64,000 nucleotides of DNA from Puffinus mauretanicus (lineage: Eukaryota; Chordata; Aves; Procellariiformes; Procellariidae): contig JAJKFH010000102.1 in the NCBI GenBank assembly GCA_023333565.1, positions 3,100,001-3,164,000 of the forward strand, given 5' to 3'. Of this stretch, positions 1-10,325 are shown one piece after another. The position numbers and the translations under genes were made by a program. Each line of letters begins with the position of its first letter. Position 1 is the stretch's first letter. Under the pieces are notes generated by a model. The model was not told where the DNA came from. It searched no databases and saw only the letters and a program-made list of their open reading frames with translations.

Positions 1-1057
1 AGTACCAGACAACCTTCTCCTCTTCTTCTCAATCTTTAGACAGTGGAGGCAAAACTGGGCTATGCCGAAGCCGTTTCACAAGGGCTGGGGCATTTGTCTT
101 GCACTGTATTGTATTGATTTCGGCTAAGGCAGGATCAATTCCTTAAGGTCCAGGAGTAGCAATTATAAAGCATAGCATGTTCAATAAAGCGGAAGCTATT
201 TTTTTTTGCTTCATGGAGAGGTCCTACGTTTGAATTAAGAACTCTCACTAGCCAAAGACTTTATTGAATCTTCACTGTTTTTTTTTTCTTCTGATGACTC
301 TAAATCTTGAAAAATATTTAATTGAATTGGGTAACTGAAAGATATTAAAACATACCAGGAGCTTGTAATTAGATACTCCTTTTGAATTGTATTCTTGACC
401 TCTACTTGGATGGCTCATTTTTAGAGAGATATCTGCTGAGTGAGACTACATGATCTGAAGTTCTGGGGACTGAACGGCACAGTGTGATGCAGAATTGTAA
501 GGTCAGATCCAGCTGATGTCAGAGAAATTACCAAAAGTTGTTGCTGTCTGACAGCTCCACAGTGATTTAAGGCATGCGAAGCAATATATTCCAGCAATGT
601 TCAGGAAACACTTTTCAATTGAGTTCTTAAGACACATTCTTCCACTAGACCCATTTATAGTCATTCTAATCATTAGTAGATTATAGCTCAGGATTTAGTT
701 TTGTCTTTAGGGAAGCATAATGAAATCTGCGTTGCTTAGCCTCTGCCATAATTTTTTCTAAATAGAGGACTTCACCTCCAGGTCCGTCTATCCAGCATCT
801 TTCATCAGCACTGGATTCACTCAGTTTGTCATGCTGCAGTAACCTCTGAAGCATGCATGTTCAATGAGGTTGTTTTCAACATTGTGCTGGAAGAGTGAAA
901 TCTGTAGTGCTGTGAAACAGCGATATAAAGTCAGACAGGTTCCCCAGAGAGAAAAGTTTATTATAATGCATATACTTAAACAGACATGGCTATGGTTGCA
1001 TAGGACATGACTGGCTTCTTTTCTTTTGAAGCAACTTACTGATTTTTTGTTTTCACA
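1..1057. other. Unannotated AT-rich non-coding sequence
   Basis: I see no gene, repeat family or strong low-complexity tract here. There are short T-runs near 200 and 280 only. Confidence 0.6.
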
Positions 1058-1058
1058 G

Positions 1059-1213
1059 TGCCAATTGGACTAATTCCTCTAAATGCAGGACCTTCCATTG
1101 TTGGGCTAATTTTGCACTCAGCTAAAAGTGTACGAATATTATCTGGGGCTTTCATTCCTTCACATTTTTTCTTCTCTCTAGTTGTTGAGAAATTGCACGA
1201 TGGTGACTGGCAG
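1059..1213 (+). other. Exon-like segment (weak candidate)
   Basis: A pyrimidine-rich stretch ending in TTTTCACAG (to 1058) looks like a splice acceptor, and CAG|GTAAAG at 1211-1219 looks like a splice donor. The 155 bases between them are open in one plus-strand frame, giving about 51 residues that end in KLHDGDWQ. A second good acceptor (CTTCTCTCTAG) lies inside, near 1171-1181, which would give a micro-exon of about 32 bases. I do not recognise the peptide, and no neighbouring exon in a compatible phase is evident. The opposite strand is also open for 65 codons, so the open frame alone means little. It could be a real exon of a coding or long non-coding transcript, but chance is at least as likely. 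Confidence 0.2.
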
Positions 1214-1240
1214 GTAAAGAAAATCAAAAGCAAAAAGTGA

Positions 1241-4200
1241 ATGATTGAGATATGATTGGTACAGATTTTTAAATGTGAAAATTGCCACTATGAGCCAGCT
1301 GAAGGTAATGCTGTTATTCCTGAATGTATCACTAAAATCATGAACCAGTTTAAGTGAAGTGGCATTTTGGGTGTGGATTCAGGGTTTTTCAGAAGTCACA
1401 CCACACCAAAAGCAGGCATTCTTTTTTTGCTTTCACTGGTGGAAATCCAGATGCATGTGTTAAAACTCAGTTTACTCTGGATCTGTACTGAAATAAGCAA
1501 AGACAGAATATTGGTCCAGATGAGGATGCTTAAATCACAGCCCATATCTTCATTTCTCTTCTTTTCCTTCAGTTTATCCTCCCTTTGAAATCTTGGCCAC
1601 CCAATAAAGTTTCTGAATGCTGTGATCTGGAACATTCTCTTAAAACAATACCTGCAAAGTTATTTTAGATTGCTGATTCATTGCCATCCTTCCTAGGGTT
1701 TTTAGCTTTTCAATTCTTTCTGCAATGATTCTTGATGTTGGCAAGCCCAAGGCAGTAATAAAAAGAAGCAGCTAGTCTTTTGCTCAGTACTTGGTTGTCC
1801 TATATCCTCTGATTTCCCTCATGGCAGAACAAGCTACTGGTAAGGTACTCTGGTGCTCAGCGTGATCATTTATATCATGTTTCTTCTTCATGGAAGCTTG
1901 CTTATAAGAAGTGCTGGATGCGCTGTGTTGAAATGAAATTAATTTTCTTTCTAGAAGAAGATCGCCTAAACAGAAGCTTTTATCAGACTTCCCTCCTGAA
2001 AGAGCCCAGCTGTTAGCAAGAAGGAAGGGATGCATGCAGACTTCATACTCATGCAATGCTTGGCCTTTTTTATGCAGACTGTTAGTAGGGCTGCTCATTT
2101 ATAACAACTATGGTTGTTTTTCTGGTCAAGTAAAAAACTCAGGGTCATGTCTAAGGAAATCGTGTTCCACTGGCGCAAAGCATCATCAGGTGTCATGAGG
2201 TAGATTAGAAAAAATAAATTTGCAAATCTTTCCAGCCATTTAGCCCATGACTGTTATTGTAAAAAGACTAAAGATACTCAAAATACACATTCCATTGGGT
2301 TCTCTTTCCAAATCTGGAAAAACAAATAGTCTATCTAAAGCCTCTTTAATGGAAAATGATTCCGAAGGGAATAGAGAGCTTCTGGTTCTTTTCCAGTAAC
2401 TAAAAAGTTAGCATTGAAACAAGAAGTGCATATAAATATCTATTCAGCAAATACACTACACATTTATATAGTTAAGAGTGTAGAGGTTAAGAGTGTCCAG
2501 TTGGCACTGGGAATGCTCCAAGTTCTCCAGGCTTACAGTTTCATTATTGTGTTTGAAACCTTAGGGACAAATATAAGTGCTTATCAAATATTTGCATTTA
2601 TCCACCCTCTTGCAAATCACTTGCAAGAATGATATTTTAAAGATTTCCTTGAGCTTACTTGGTGGTTGTGGAAATTCTGTGGTCTGCCCTGCCCCATACC
2701 TACAAGTTTGGGGGTTTGCTTAGTTGTTACTTTTTAAATTTTCAAAATAATGCATTAGAAAAAGAAAAATAGTTAACACACCGGAACTAGGAGAGAAGCA
2801 ATCTCCTTACCACGTCCCCTACTGAAAAAGGTTTTTACAGAGTGGGGGTGGGGGGAGAAGTGGGCCTTGGAAGCTTTGTACATAAAATCAATGGTGGGAT
2901 ATATTCCAAGGTCAACAAAATATACTGTGGATCTACTTCTGTAACCCGTAACTCCCATAAACACTCCTTTCTGATATGAAAAGTACCACAGCTCCGGTGG
3001 GATTATTCGAATGAAATGGGTTAGCAGGGGAGGCTTGGCTCTTTCTGACAGTAGTTCTGTTCGGTAATCTTAAAGCAGATGGTCCCCCTGGAATTCAGAC
3101 GTGATTTTGGGAAACATGTATCAGACACGCTAGTCTTTCTTGAACAGTTATTATGATAACACACCAGAACTGGAAACCTCAGGAAAAAGTGAAATGAGGA
3201 GCAAAAGTAAAGGAGAGCTACTACTGGGAGATACTACAGCTGCTACTACTTATAATTCAGATAAAAAGCACAGATGATACCAGGATCGGGATGGTGGGGG
3301 GATAGTGAGCAGTGATGAAGATAAGGCAGCTGTACAGTGCAATCTGTATCACTCAATAAAGTGAGTCTATTCAGATAAATTGTTGTAATGCAGCCAAAAG
3401 CAAAATCATATATCCAGGAACAAGAAAAACAGAATGAGGGATTGTATCTTCTGTGTATGAACAATATAGAAGACTCTAATAAAAATCAAATCTCGATACC
3501 TCCTTGGGGAGAGATATTGGCTACTAACAGGCTCTATGATTCTAGCAGAGAAAATCCTATCTAATAACTGGAATTTGAAGCCAGACAAGTAAATTAGAGA
3601 CACATTTTTACACTCAGGGTGATGAACCACTGGAAGAATAAGGTTTGGTTGATTCGTCATCTCTTGGTGCCATTAACAAAATGTGGCATCTGCTTTATGT
3701 TGCAGTGTCCCACAGATTTTTTTTTCTTTCTTTCAGTTCAGTAGAACCCTTAAGTGTGCTATGTAAAAACTGATTTTGGGGCTACATGTGCATTACGATC
3801 ATAAGTCCTGCCAGACAAGTCAGAATCTTTCTGATCGTGCCTGGAGCGTAAGTGTGCTGTAACAAGAGTGTTGAGCTTGTTTAATTAAAACCCCAATAGG
3901 AATACTTTCTTATAGTGGTTAATAAACTGCCATAGAGTCTGTCTGGAGGAGTTCTCACAGAAAAGTTGTCCAGAGACATCTGGAAAGACAAGAAACACAC
4001 AAAATTCAGTGCACGGAAGATAATGAGTTCTTACAGAAGAAACATGAGGGCTGATACTGGCCTACTGCAAAATGGGTTGGACGCCCTGTGCATTAGGGAA
4101 CCAGAGACTGGGAGTGATCAGCAAGGCACGCACTAGAGGCACCCACTGAATGGGTGCTTTCATGGAAGTTTTTGGACTGGAATTTATTGTAGGTTTAACT

Positions 4201-5559
4201 ATCACATTCATGACTCACTAACGTAAATTAGAGAAAGATAACATGATATAAGTGAGATGTGCTGCTCTGCTGCATCTCCAGAATGAAAGCAAACCATTTT
4301 AATAACTAATAATGATATAATCTCTAATTACAAAATGCTTCAGTAGACAGCACGTACCTCAGTGACATAATAGAACAAGAAAATGTTATTTAATGCTTAC
4401 TTTAATATCTACAGCTTATACAGAATTGAACGGACTTTGAGCTATCTGTGCCTTTCATATTAATTTTGCTTTTCGAGTTTTAGGAATAAAGTATTACTAT
4501 CTTGCACTGTGTATTTATCACTAGACTCAGTTAGTGACTGCTGATTAACAGCTCTATAGCACAATGTGGGCATGACTTAAAAACCAGAAAAACAAAACCC
4601 ATTCCTTTTAGGATCTTTATATACAGCCTAACTTTTCTGCAGAAATCAGGGCGGATGCACTTTTTTGTAGGTTTTTTCATGTGTGATATGGTGAGGAGAT
4701 GGGGGGTAGATGGAAGGAAGACTAATTCTTCTGTGGCATTTATAATCCCAAATAATTGGGAAGGTTGCAAAGAAAAGCAGCTATTAAGGAGAATGAGCAA
4801 AGTTTGTGAGGTTTTGTGGTTTTTTTTTAAAGTTCACATTCATACTCCTGAGGAGGACTAAGAGAAAAGAAAAGTAAGAAATGGCAGTGGAATTTAGCAA
4901 GAGACTGTTGAATTTGGGAGGAAAGGTGAGGAAAAAATGAAGGTAGCATTGGAGCTGCAAGTTTGGGGAAAGAGGAAGGAAGGCAAAGCTGCCAGCAGTG
5001 ATAGAGAAGACAGAAACAAGAAAGATGGGTGCAGTTTTTAAAGAATCAGTCTGAAATAATGCTGTGTAAAAGAGGATAGAAAGGAACAAACAGAAGATGA
5101 ACAGGTGATTGGAATGACAGAGTCATGGAGCTGAGATCAGTGCCAGCTCTGGGCACTACCGGAGGTGACAAACTGTAACACAGCTTTTGAAGGCTGTTGT
5201 ATTTCCATTTAGGTGTGACTTTATTTAGTATGTTGTAGCTTATTAGTGGCAATTTTGTTAATTGCGGCACTGTTCCGTCTGGTGGAAAATATATTTTTCA
5301 TGTTTAGCAACGGACATTTCACATATCTGATGGTAAAAAGTGATTCTAAGTGGAAAAAACCGCATATTTTAATGGACCAAAAGCAAGTAATAACACTTTC
5401 TAGTCCTGGAAAAAAAAATAGTGCAAGACACTTTTATGATGTAGATGTGTGTTTTTATATAAATTCCCTGCCCTCTACTCCAAAAGCTTGTGATGATTAT
5501 ACACGCTATCTTCCTATTCATCATCAGTCTTTCAGGTTTGCGTCCTGTACTTTTCTGCA
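1241..5559. other. Unannotated non-coding sequence
   Basis: No gene or clear repeat is seen. Small items are a two-copy 15-base tandem at 2471-2500, a G-rich run at 2843-2863 that lacks a fourth G-tract, and a moderately purine-rich stretch at about 4855-5000. Open frames of up to about 126 codons look like chance. Confidence 0.55.
2471..2500. repeat. Two-copy 15-base tandem repeat
   Basis: GTTAAGAGTGTAGAG is followed directly by GTTAAGAGTGTCCAG. This is a small local duplication. Confidence 0.8.
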
Positions 5560-7200
5560 AACTCCAGTCGATTGCCATTGCATTATACCCGCATGCTTTG
5601 CAGGAGTGGAGGCAATCACTTTTTTTTAAAGTCCAGAACAGCCTTTGCCCAGTGGAGCGAGTCAATACTTGAATGTCAGAATTTCCTTTGGTATCAGCTA
5701 TCTGGTTATAACTTGGGTGTGGCATAGTGGGCTTGCATTGCAATATCATCTCCAGTTCCTACTTGATGATAGCTTGCATGCACGAGAAGTTGGAACAGAT
5801 AGGCTTTCAAATGAGAGGAGCTGGATATCATCAGTTTTGTCCTTATATGTCCTTAGCAAACAGAGCTGATCCTCTGTTCAGTGTTATCTGTTACTGCATG
5901 CTTGGTGGATGTAGGCGGCATTAAGACTTGCTGTTTTCTGTGACAGGTCTGGTTGTAGTTCCAGTGTTTTGTGCAAGCTCAGAAAAAATTTGTTGGTGAT
6001 AACACACTCTCTACAAAATGTTAGGGCTTCCAGTTTTTTCTTTCCTTGAAAAGCACTAAAAGGTGTACAGGCTAAAATACTTAATTGATCTCTGTGAATC
6101 TGGCCCAGGTCAGAAGGTGGATCTGCCATCACATGAGACTTCAGAAGTAAGTTTTCATCAAAGCGGTTTTTTGTTAGCTTGAGGCAGACGATCCCATGTG
6201 TAATGTAGAATTTGTCATCTTTGTATCTTTGGAATTTTTGCTTCCATTCTTTGCCCAAGAATTTGATGAGACTTGACTTCTCGATAGGACTCCGCAATCT
6301 ATTTTTAAATTGTTCTCTTGTGACTTGAAGCTATATTTTTAAATGAGTGCTTGTGTAGGCTTCTCTGTTGCATCTTTCATCACCTTTTCTTGATGTCTCC
6401 CTGTAAATGTCAGGCACTTCATTAGTTCTATAACTTCATGTACCTTCACGCAGGGCTGGTGACCCGGGATGTTCTACAAGTCTGCATATATCTTGTCAAC
6501 ACCAGTTGTGCTTTGGACCGGGCCTGCTCCTATGCAATGCAGACAGATGGCTGGGAATGATTTCAACAGGGCCCTCGTTCCATGGCATCCCTCTGCCTAA
6601 ACATGCCTTGTTTGTTTTGCCTGCTGTTGGATCTGACAGTGCCAGTGTCCCAGGAAGAAGGACAAGGGGAATACTAGCCCTCTGTGACCGTTAGTTGGGG
6701 AACACATTTCCAGAGAAGTTTCTGGCTGCTTCAAGTATGGTATGGTCTTGACATCTTTGCAAGACCCGTCACGCTGTTGAAACTTGCAATGTGTTCAGGC
6801 TTCTGTTTGGCCATCTTGCTGTAAAATGGCTGTTGATGAGGATTTTTACCAAGATGATTCATCTTGAATTCATTGTGTTTGTCCTCTGTGTGGTTTCAGT
6901 ACGCCATTGCACAATGATTGGCAGGACTACCTGAGCAGTAACAGTGTGATAAGATCCATCTGATCAGCACTGCTTGGGTTTATGTGGTCACCCTCAGCAT
7001 TTCACACAAAGCTTTGATGTCTCTGTGCTCTTTTTGAATCTTAGGTAGCTGCACGACTTTAACCAGTTATTACTCAGTTGTACTCTGTCAAATTCTCCTT
7101 GTTCTCTTCATGTATTGCCAAGCAATACGTATAATTTTGTTACCATCTTCCAGTTCATGTAGTGTGTCTGGGTCTATGTATTATATTGCGTTGTAGCATA
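5560..7200 (-). pseudogene. Decayed fossil of a multicopy animal ORF family
   Basis: On the minus strand, the three-frame translation gives a colinear series of protein-like blocks broken by stops and frameshifts. From N to C: HYMNWKMVTKLYVLL (about 7120-7165); EHRDIKALCEMLRVTT (about 6980-7030); PFYSKMAKQKPEHIASFNSV (about 6765-6825, another frame); EAARNFSGNV (about 6705-6735); KTNKA then PVEIIP (6604-6618, 6553-6570); PDIYRETSRK (6385-6414); IEKSSLIKFLGKEWK (about 6240-6285); DDKFYITHGIVCLKLT (about 6172-6219); DENLLLKSHVMAD (6121-6159); ILACTPFSAFQGKKKLEAL (about 6022-6078); IPKEILTFKY (about 5660-5690); and a short Cys-containing block, DCLHSCKACGY (about 5590-5625). From memory, the order and motifs match an uncharacterised multicopy ORF family of fish, reptiles and invertebrates, with KTNKA, E-x-IP, DVYRE(T/N)SIK, EEADTRLLLHA, H-x-x-TGCD-x-x-SAF and a Cys-rich tail. 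Frame changes occur near 6765 and 5640, with stops near 6330, 6435 and 6495. It is non-functional. Its element class is unknown to me. A processed pseudogene of a domesticated relative is an alternative. Confidence 0.7.
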
Positions 7201-8771
7201 TATTACAGATATATCATATTATATATCTTTCCAAGCTTTGTAGTCTGGAGGAAGCAGTATCGCGATGTGGATTAGTTGGTAGTTTGTTAGGTTGGGTGTA
7301 ATGAGTGGAGATTGATCATGTGAGGCATCTATCTTCCCTATAGATTGTCAGTCAGGTTTGGCAGTGTTGCCTTCAAGTTGAAGTAGTGGGCAAATATTTG
7401 CTGAACCTGGAGTGAGTGTGTGACACTGTGGTATCTCCCATTTTTAATGTACATTTAACTGTAAGGGGTGAAATGGAGAAAGTAGTACATGTAAAAGATA
7501 TGATTTCCCTCTGCTGTGGTGGTTTTCCATTCACATAGAAACTGTACTTGATGCAGACTGGAATTAAGCCTGGATTAAAATTTGGACACTAACTGCAGTC
7601 CACATGCTTGGAAAAAATAGAGAAATAAATTCCTTCTTGATAGCTGGTTTTTGCAGAAATGCCTTTTGGTTGAAGTACTACATGCATTTTACAAAGTTCA
7701 TGTACCTCTGCAGTTTATTTTAAGAGATCTGAATTTATTTGGTGTAGATTTATTTCAATTATCTAATCAGAAGCAGACACATAACTTCTTAGGCTGTCAA
7801 AGGTATTCAGGAATGTATGACAAACTTCAAAGGAATGCATAAGATCTTGCTACACATCTTACCATACATTTTTATAGAAAAGAGTTAATTAAATTTTCTT
7901 TCTGCCCAGAAATTACTTTTAGGCTAAATTAAGTATGTGGGGTTATAAGGCTTTTGAGTGTTCTCTTTTTCTGCTTCAGCTTTGTGTCTGATTAAACAGC
8001 CAAATGCTTATCTGGATCAAAGAAATAATAAGCAAAGGGGCATCCTTAGGCCAGTTATCTGTTGAAAACAATCTTAACTGTCACGTATCCAAGTTTTAAA
8101 GCACATAATCAACTGAATGGATTAAGCAATGGGGACTATGTGTAATACTGTTTACTTGCAATGAAGAAACTTCCAGGGGGAAGAAGTGCTGTTTCCTAGT
8201 GCATGTTTCTGCAGGCATGGGTTTGCTGGGGAACAAAAGGACCATACCCTCCTTGTGAGTCCTGCCTAGTGTGGCATGTGGTCCCAGTCAGATGAGAGAT
8301 GAGTTTCCTTGTTACAGTACGGGCTTCTTCCCTGCCTCCAAATTGGGAATGCAGGTTATTCTTGGGTTAATTCCTGTGGAGACTTAATTTATGTTCACTT
8401 GCTGGGAGGGAAGAAAAAAAAGAGCTCTAGTTATCTGAATATACAGCATTCAAGTGTGTTTGCAGGGACAATATTTCAAGTTATTAGTCTCAGCAATTTA
8501 GATAAGAACATGTACTTTCCTATGAAAGACAAGGCATAGTGTCTTAATATTAATACCTGACACAAAGTAACCCTCTGTGATAAAGTACCTAGATAGCTCA
8601 ACAAGGGGTGAATTAGAAATGCCTGGGAAAGATATATGATACCATTAGTAAAACATACAGATTTATGTGTGACATTAACATCTCTAAGGCGGCAGAAGCA
8701 GAATTGTACTACTAAAGCTGCATAAATGTTTTGCTTCCCCCAGATGCAACAACAAAGAGATCTCAGAGAAA
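7201..8771. other. Unannotated non-coding sequence
   Basis: No gene is seen. The fossil to the left could begin as far right as about 7440, where minus-strand reading gives YHSVTHSLQVQQIFAHYF, but I cannot tie that piece to the same family. The rest is featureless AT-rich DNA. Confidence 0.5.
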
Positions 8772-8880
8772 GTGTTATCTAATGGGTAAAGTACTGCCTA
8801 CGATTTGGCAGACCTACCATTCCCTTCAAGTTTTCCTGTGTATCCTCTGGCAAATGACTAGGATTCAATTTTTTGAAATC
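8772..8880 (+). repeat. MIR-like SINE relic, 5' and core part
   Basis: The stretch follows the order of a tRNA-derived MIR-type SINE: CTAATGGGTAAAGTACTG resembles the 'taatggttagagcactg' segment. It continues with GGCAGACCTACCATTCC (B-box side) and CTGTGTATCCTCTGGCAAATGACT (the 'ctgtgtgaccttgggcaagtcact' core). The copy is heavily diverged, as expected for an old element, and has no intact promoter boxes. Sense orientation. Confidence 0.6.
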
Positions 8881-10025
8881 TATGGCTGATGGCCATAACG
8901 ATAGCGGCATTTTGGGTGTGATTGAACACAAGAGTTGGGTTGCCCTTTCTTGATGTTTAGGTATCTCGCTACCTGACGGGAATGCCTATGTACATCATGG
9001 GGGAGAGTTAAGCAGAAAGGATGGTCCCAGGGGAACAGGGCTGGCCAACAGCAAGCACTAAGCATAGAGGTCTTCTGAAGTCCACTTCTTCTTGAGCTGT
9101 TCCACACCAGTGCCAGGAGACAGATGAATGTTAACTCTGCTAGTTGGCTTTGTGGCACGCTTCATCTCCAATGGCTGCAGGATCAGGGGGATGAGCGAGT
9201 TTTGCATCCTCTCTGGCTGAGCCCTTTGTTGTTTTATGTTGACTACTGCTGCTGTGAGTTACTCATGTTCTTTTTGTCATGCCTGGTTAGGCTCTGTTTT
9301 GCATGCACATAGAGTGGGTCAGCAGTGACGCATCCTCATTCAGCCATGGGGCAATCCTGTACCTCCTGCCAAGAGGGAGGTTTCATTGTCTCATATTCGT
9401 TATAACATAAAGAGATGTAGCCACCATTATTATCCTCCCACAGCTCTGGAGTTTGAAAATGTTCTCCTTCCTGTTGGGAATTTCTTGCTGTACAAAGTGA
9501 ATTCAGTTGAGCAACAACTTATTTTTGAAAAGATACCCTTTCTACAATGCAGAGGAGGAGTTAGTGATCTAGGATTGTAGTTCTCACTTGTTGAGAGCCA
9601 GTGTGGAAGTTAGCAGACAATCCATGTTGTCTTAAAAGCAGAGAAGTAAGAAAAACTGTTATGGTGCCTTGAGTATGGAAAATTTGAATAATAGCTCAGT
9701 TTCCAAGTAGAGAAAGCAGGTTTTTCTTGAGCAGACCATCAGTGTGTAGTAAACTGAGGCATAATTATCTATCGAAATTGTTTTTTCCTCCTCTTTGAAT
9801 CAACTGTTAGCATTTATATATAAATAGAAGCTCTGCTGTTTTTGAGGTAAGGCACTTTAGTTTCCATACAAGGTATTGGTCATTTGGGGAAAATAGGTGC
9901 TATGGTAGGTGTGCAGCATATTGAAGTGTTTTGTTCAAACAGTTGGTAAATGTCCCCAGAAATTTGGGGATCAGAAGTTAAAGCTGACCACACCCTTTCA
10001 AGCAGATGGTTAGTTTGCTGGAGGT
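8881..10025. other. Unannotated non-coding sequence
   Basis: No feature is supported. A region near 9420-9450 weakly recalls the antisense MIR core but is too short to call. Confidence 0.55.
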
Positions 10026-10045
10026 AAAAAAAAAAAAAAAAAAAA
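10026..10045 (+). repeat. A20 homopolymer
   Basis: Twenty uninterrupted A on the plus strand. I see no retroposed body upstream and no obvious target-site duplication. Confidence 0.95.
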
Positions 10046-10138
10046 TTCTGCTTATAATATGTAAGAATAATCCTCTGGCATTAAAATAAGGAGTCCTTTT
10101 ACATTTGGTGAAATGTCATTAATAATACATTACATGTA

Positions 10139-10325
10139 AAAGCACTTTTCATCTAAAAGGTCTCAAACATCTTTACAAAAGTGAACTTTGTGCCAAACCT
10201 CATTGAAAGTATCATTCAGATCACACAGAAGAGGCTGAGGCATAGGGAGCCTGAGGATTTTGTCTTAATTTACACATGAAATGAGAAAGGGAAAACTAGA
10301 AACCTGATTCAGAACTATTAGGCTA
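10139..10325 (-). repeat. MIR-like SINE relic, antisense
   Basis: Read on the plus strand, the sequence matches the reverse complement of the SINE. AGCACTTTTCATCT and TCTCAAACATCTTTACAAA correspond to the 'atctcaaagcactttacaaa' tail. GAGGCTGAGGCATAGGGAG corresponds to the 'gaaactgaggcacagagag' core, and AAACCTGATTCAGAACTATTAGGCTA sits at the head end. There are several indels. It is an old, inactive copy. Confidence 0.6.

Noticed and set aside
2843..2863. Possible G-quadruplex
   Set aside because: Only three separable G-runs are present, and a fourth tract is missing.
5369..5749. Minus-strand open frame of 126 codons
   Set aside because: It overlaps the C-terminal end of the fossil. The piece around DCLHSCKACGYN is taken as part of that fossil, and the rest has no protein-like pattern.
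6506..6694. Plus-strand open frame
   Set aside because: It is the reverse strand of the KTNKA/PVEIIP part of the minus-strand fossil.
9420..9450. Possible antisense MIR core
   Set aside because: The similarity covers only about 30 bases without neighbouring parts of the SINE.
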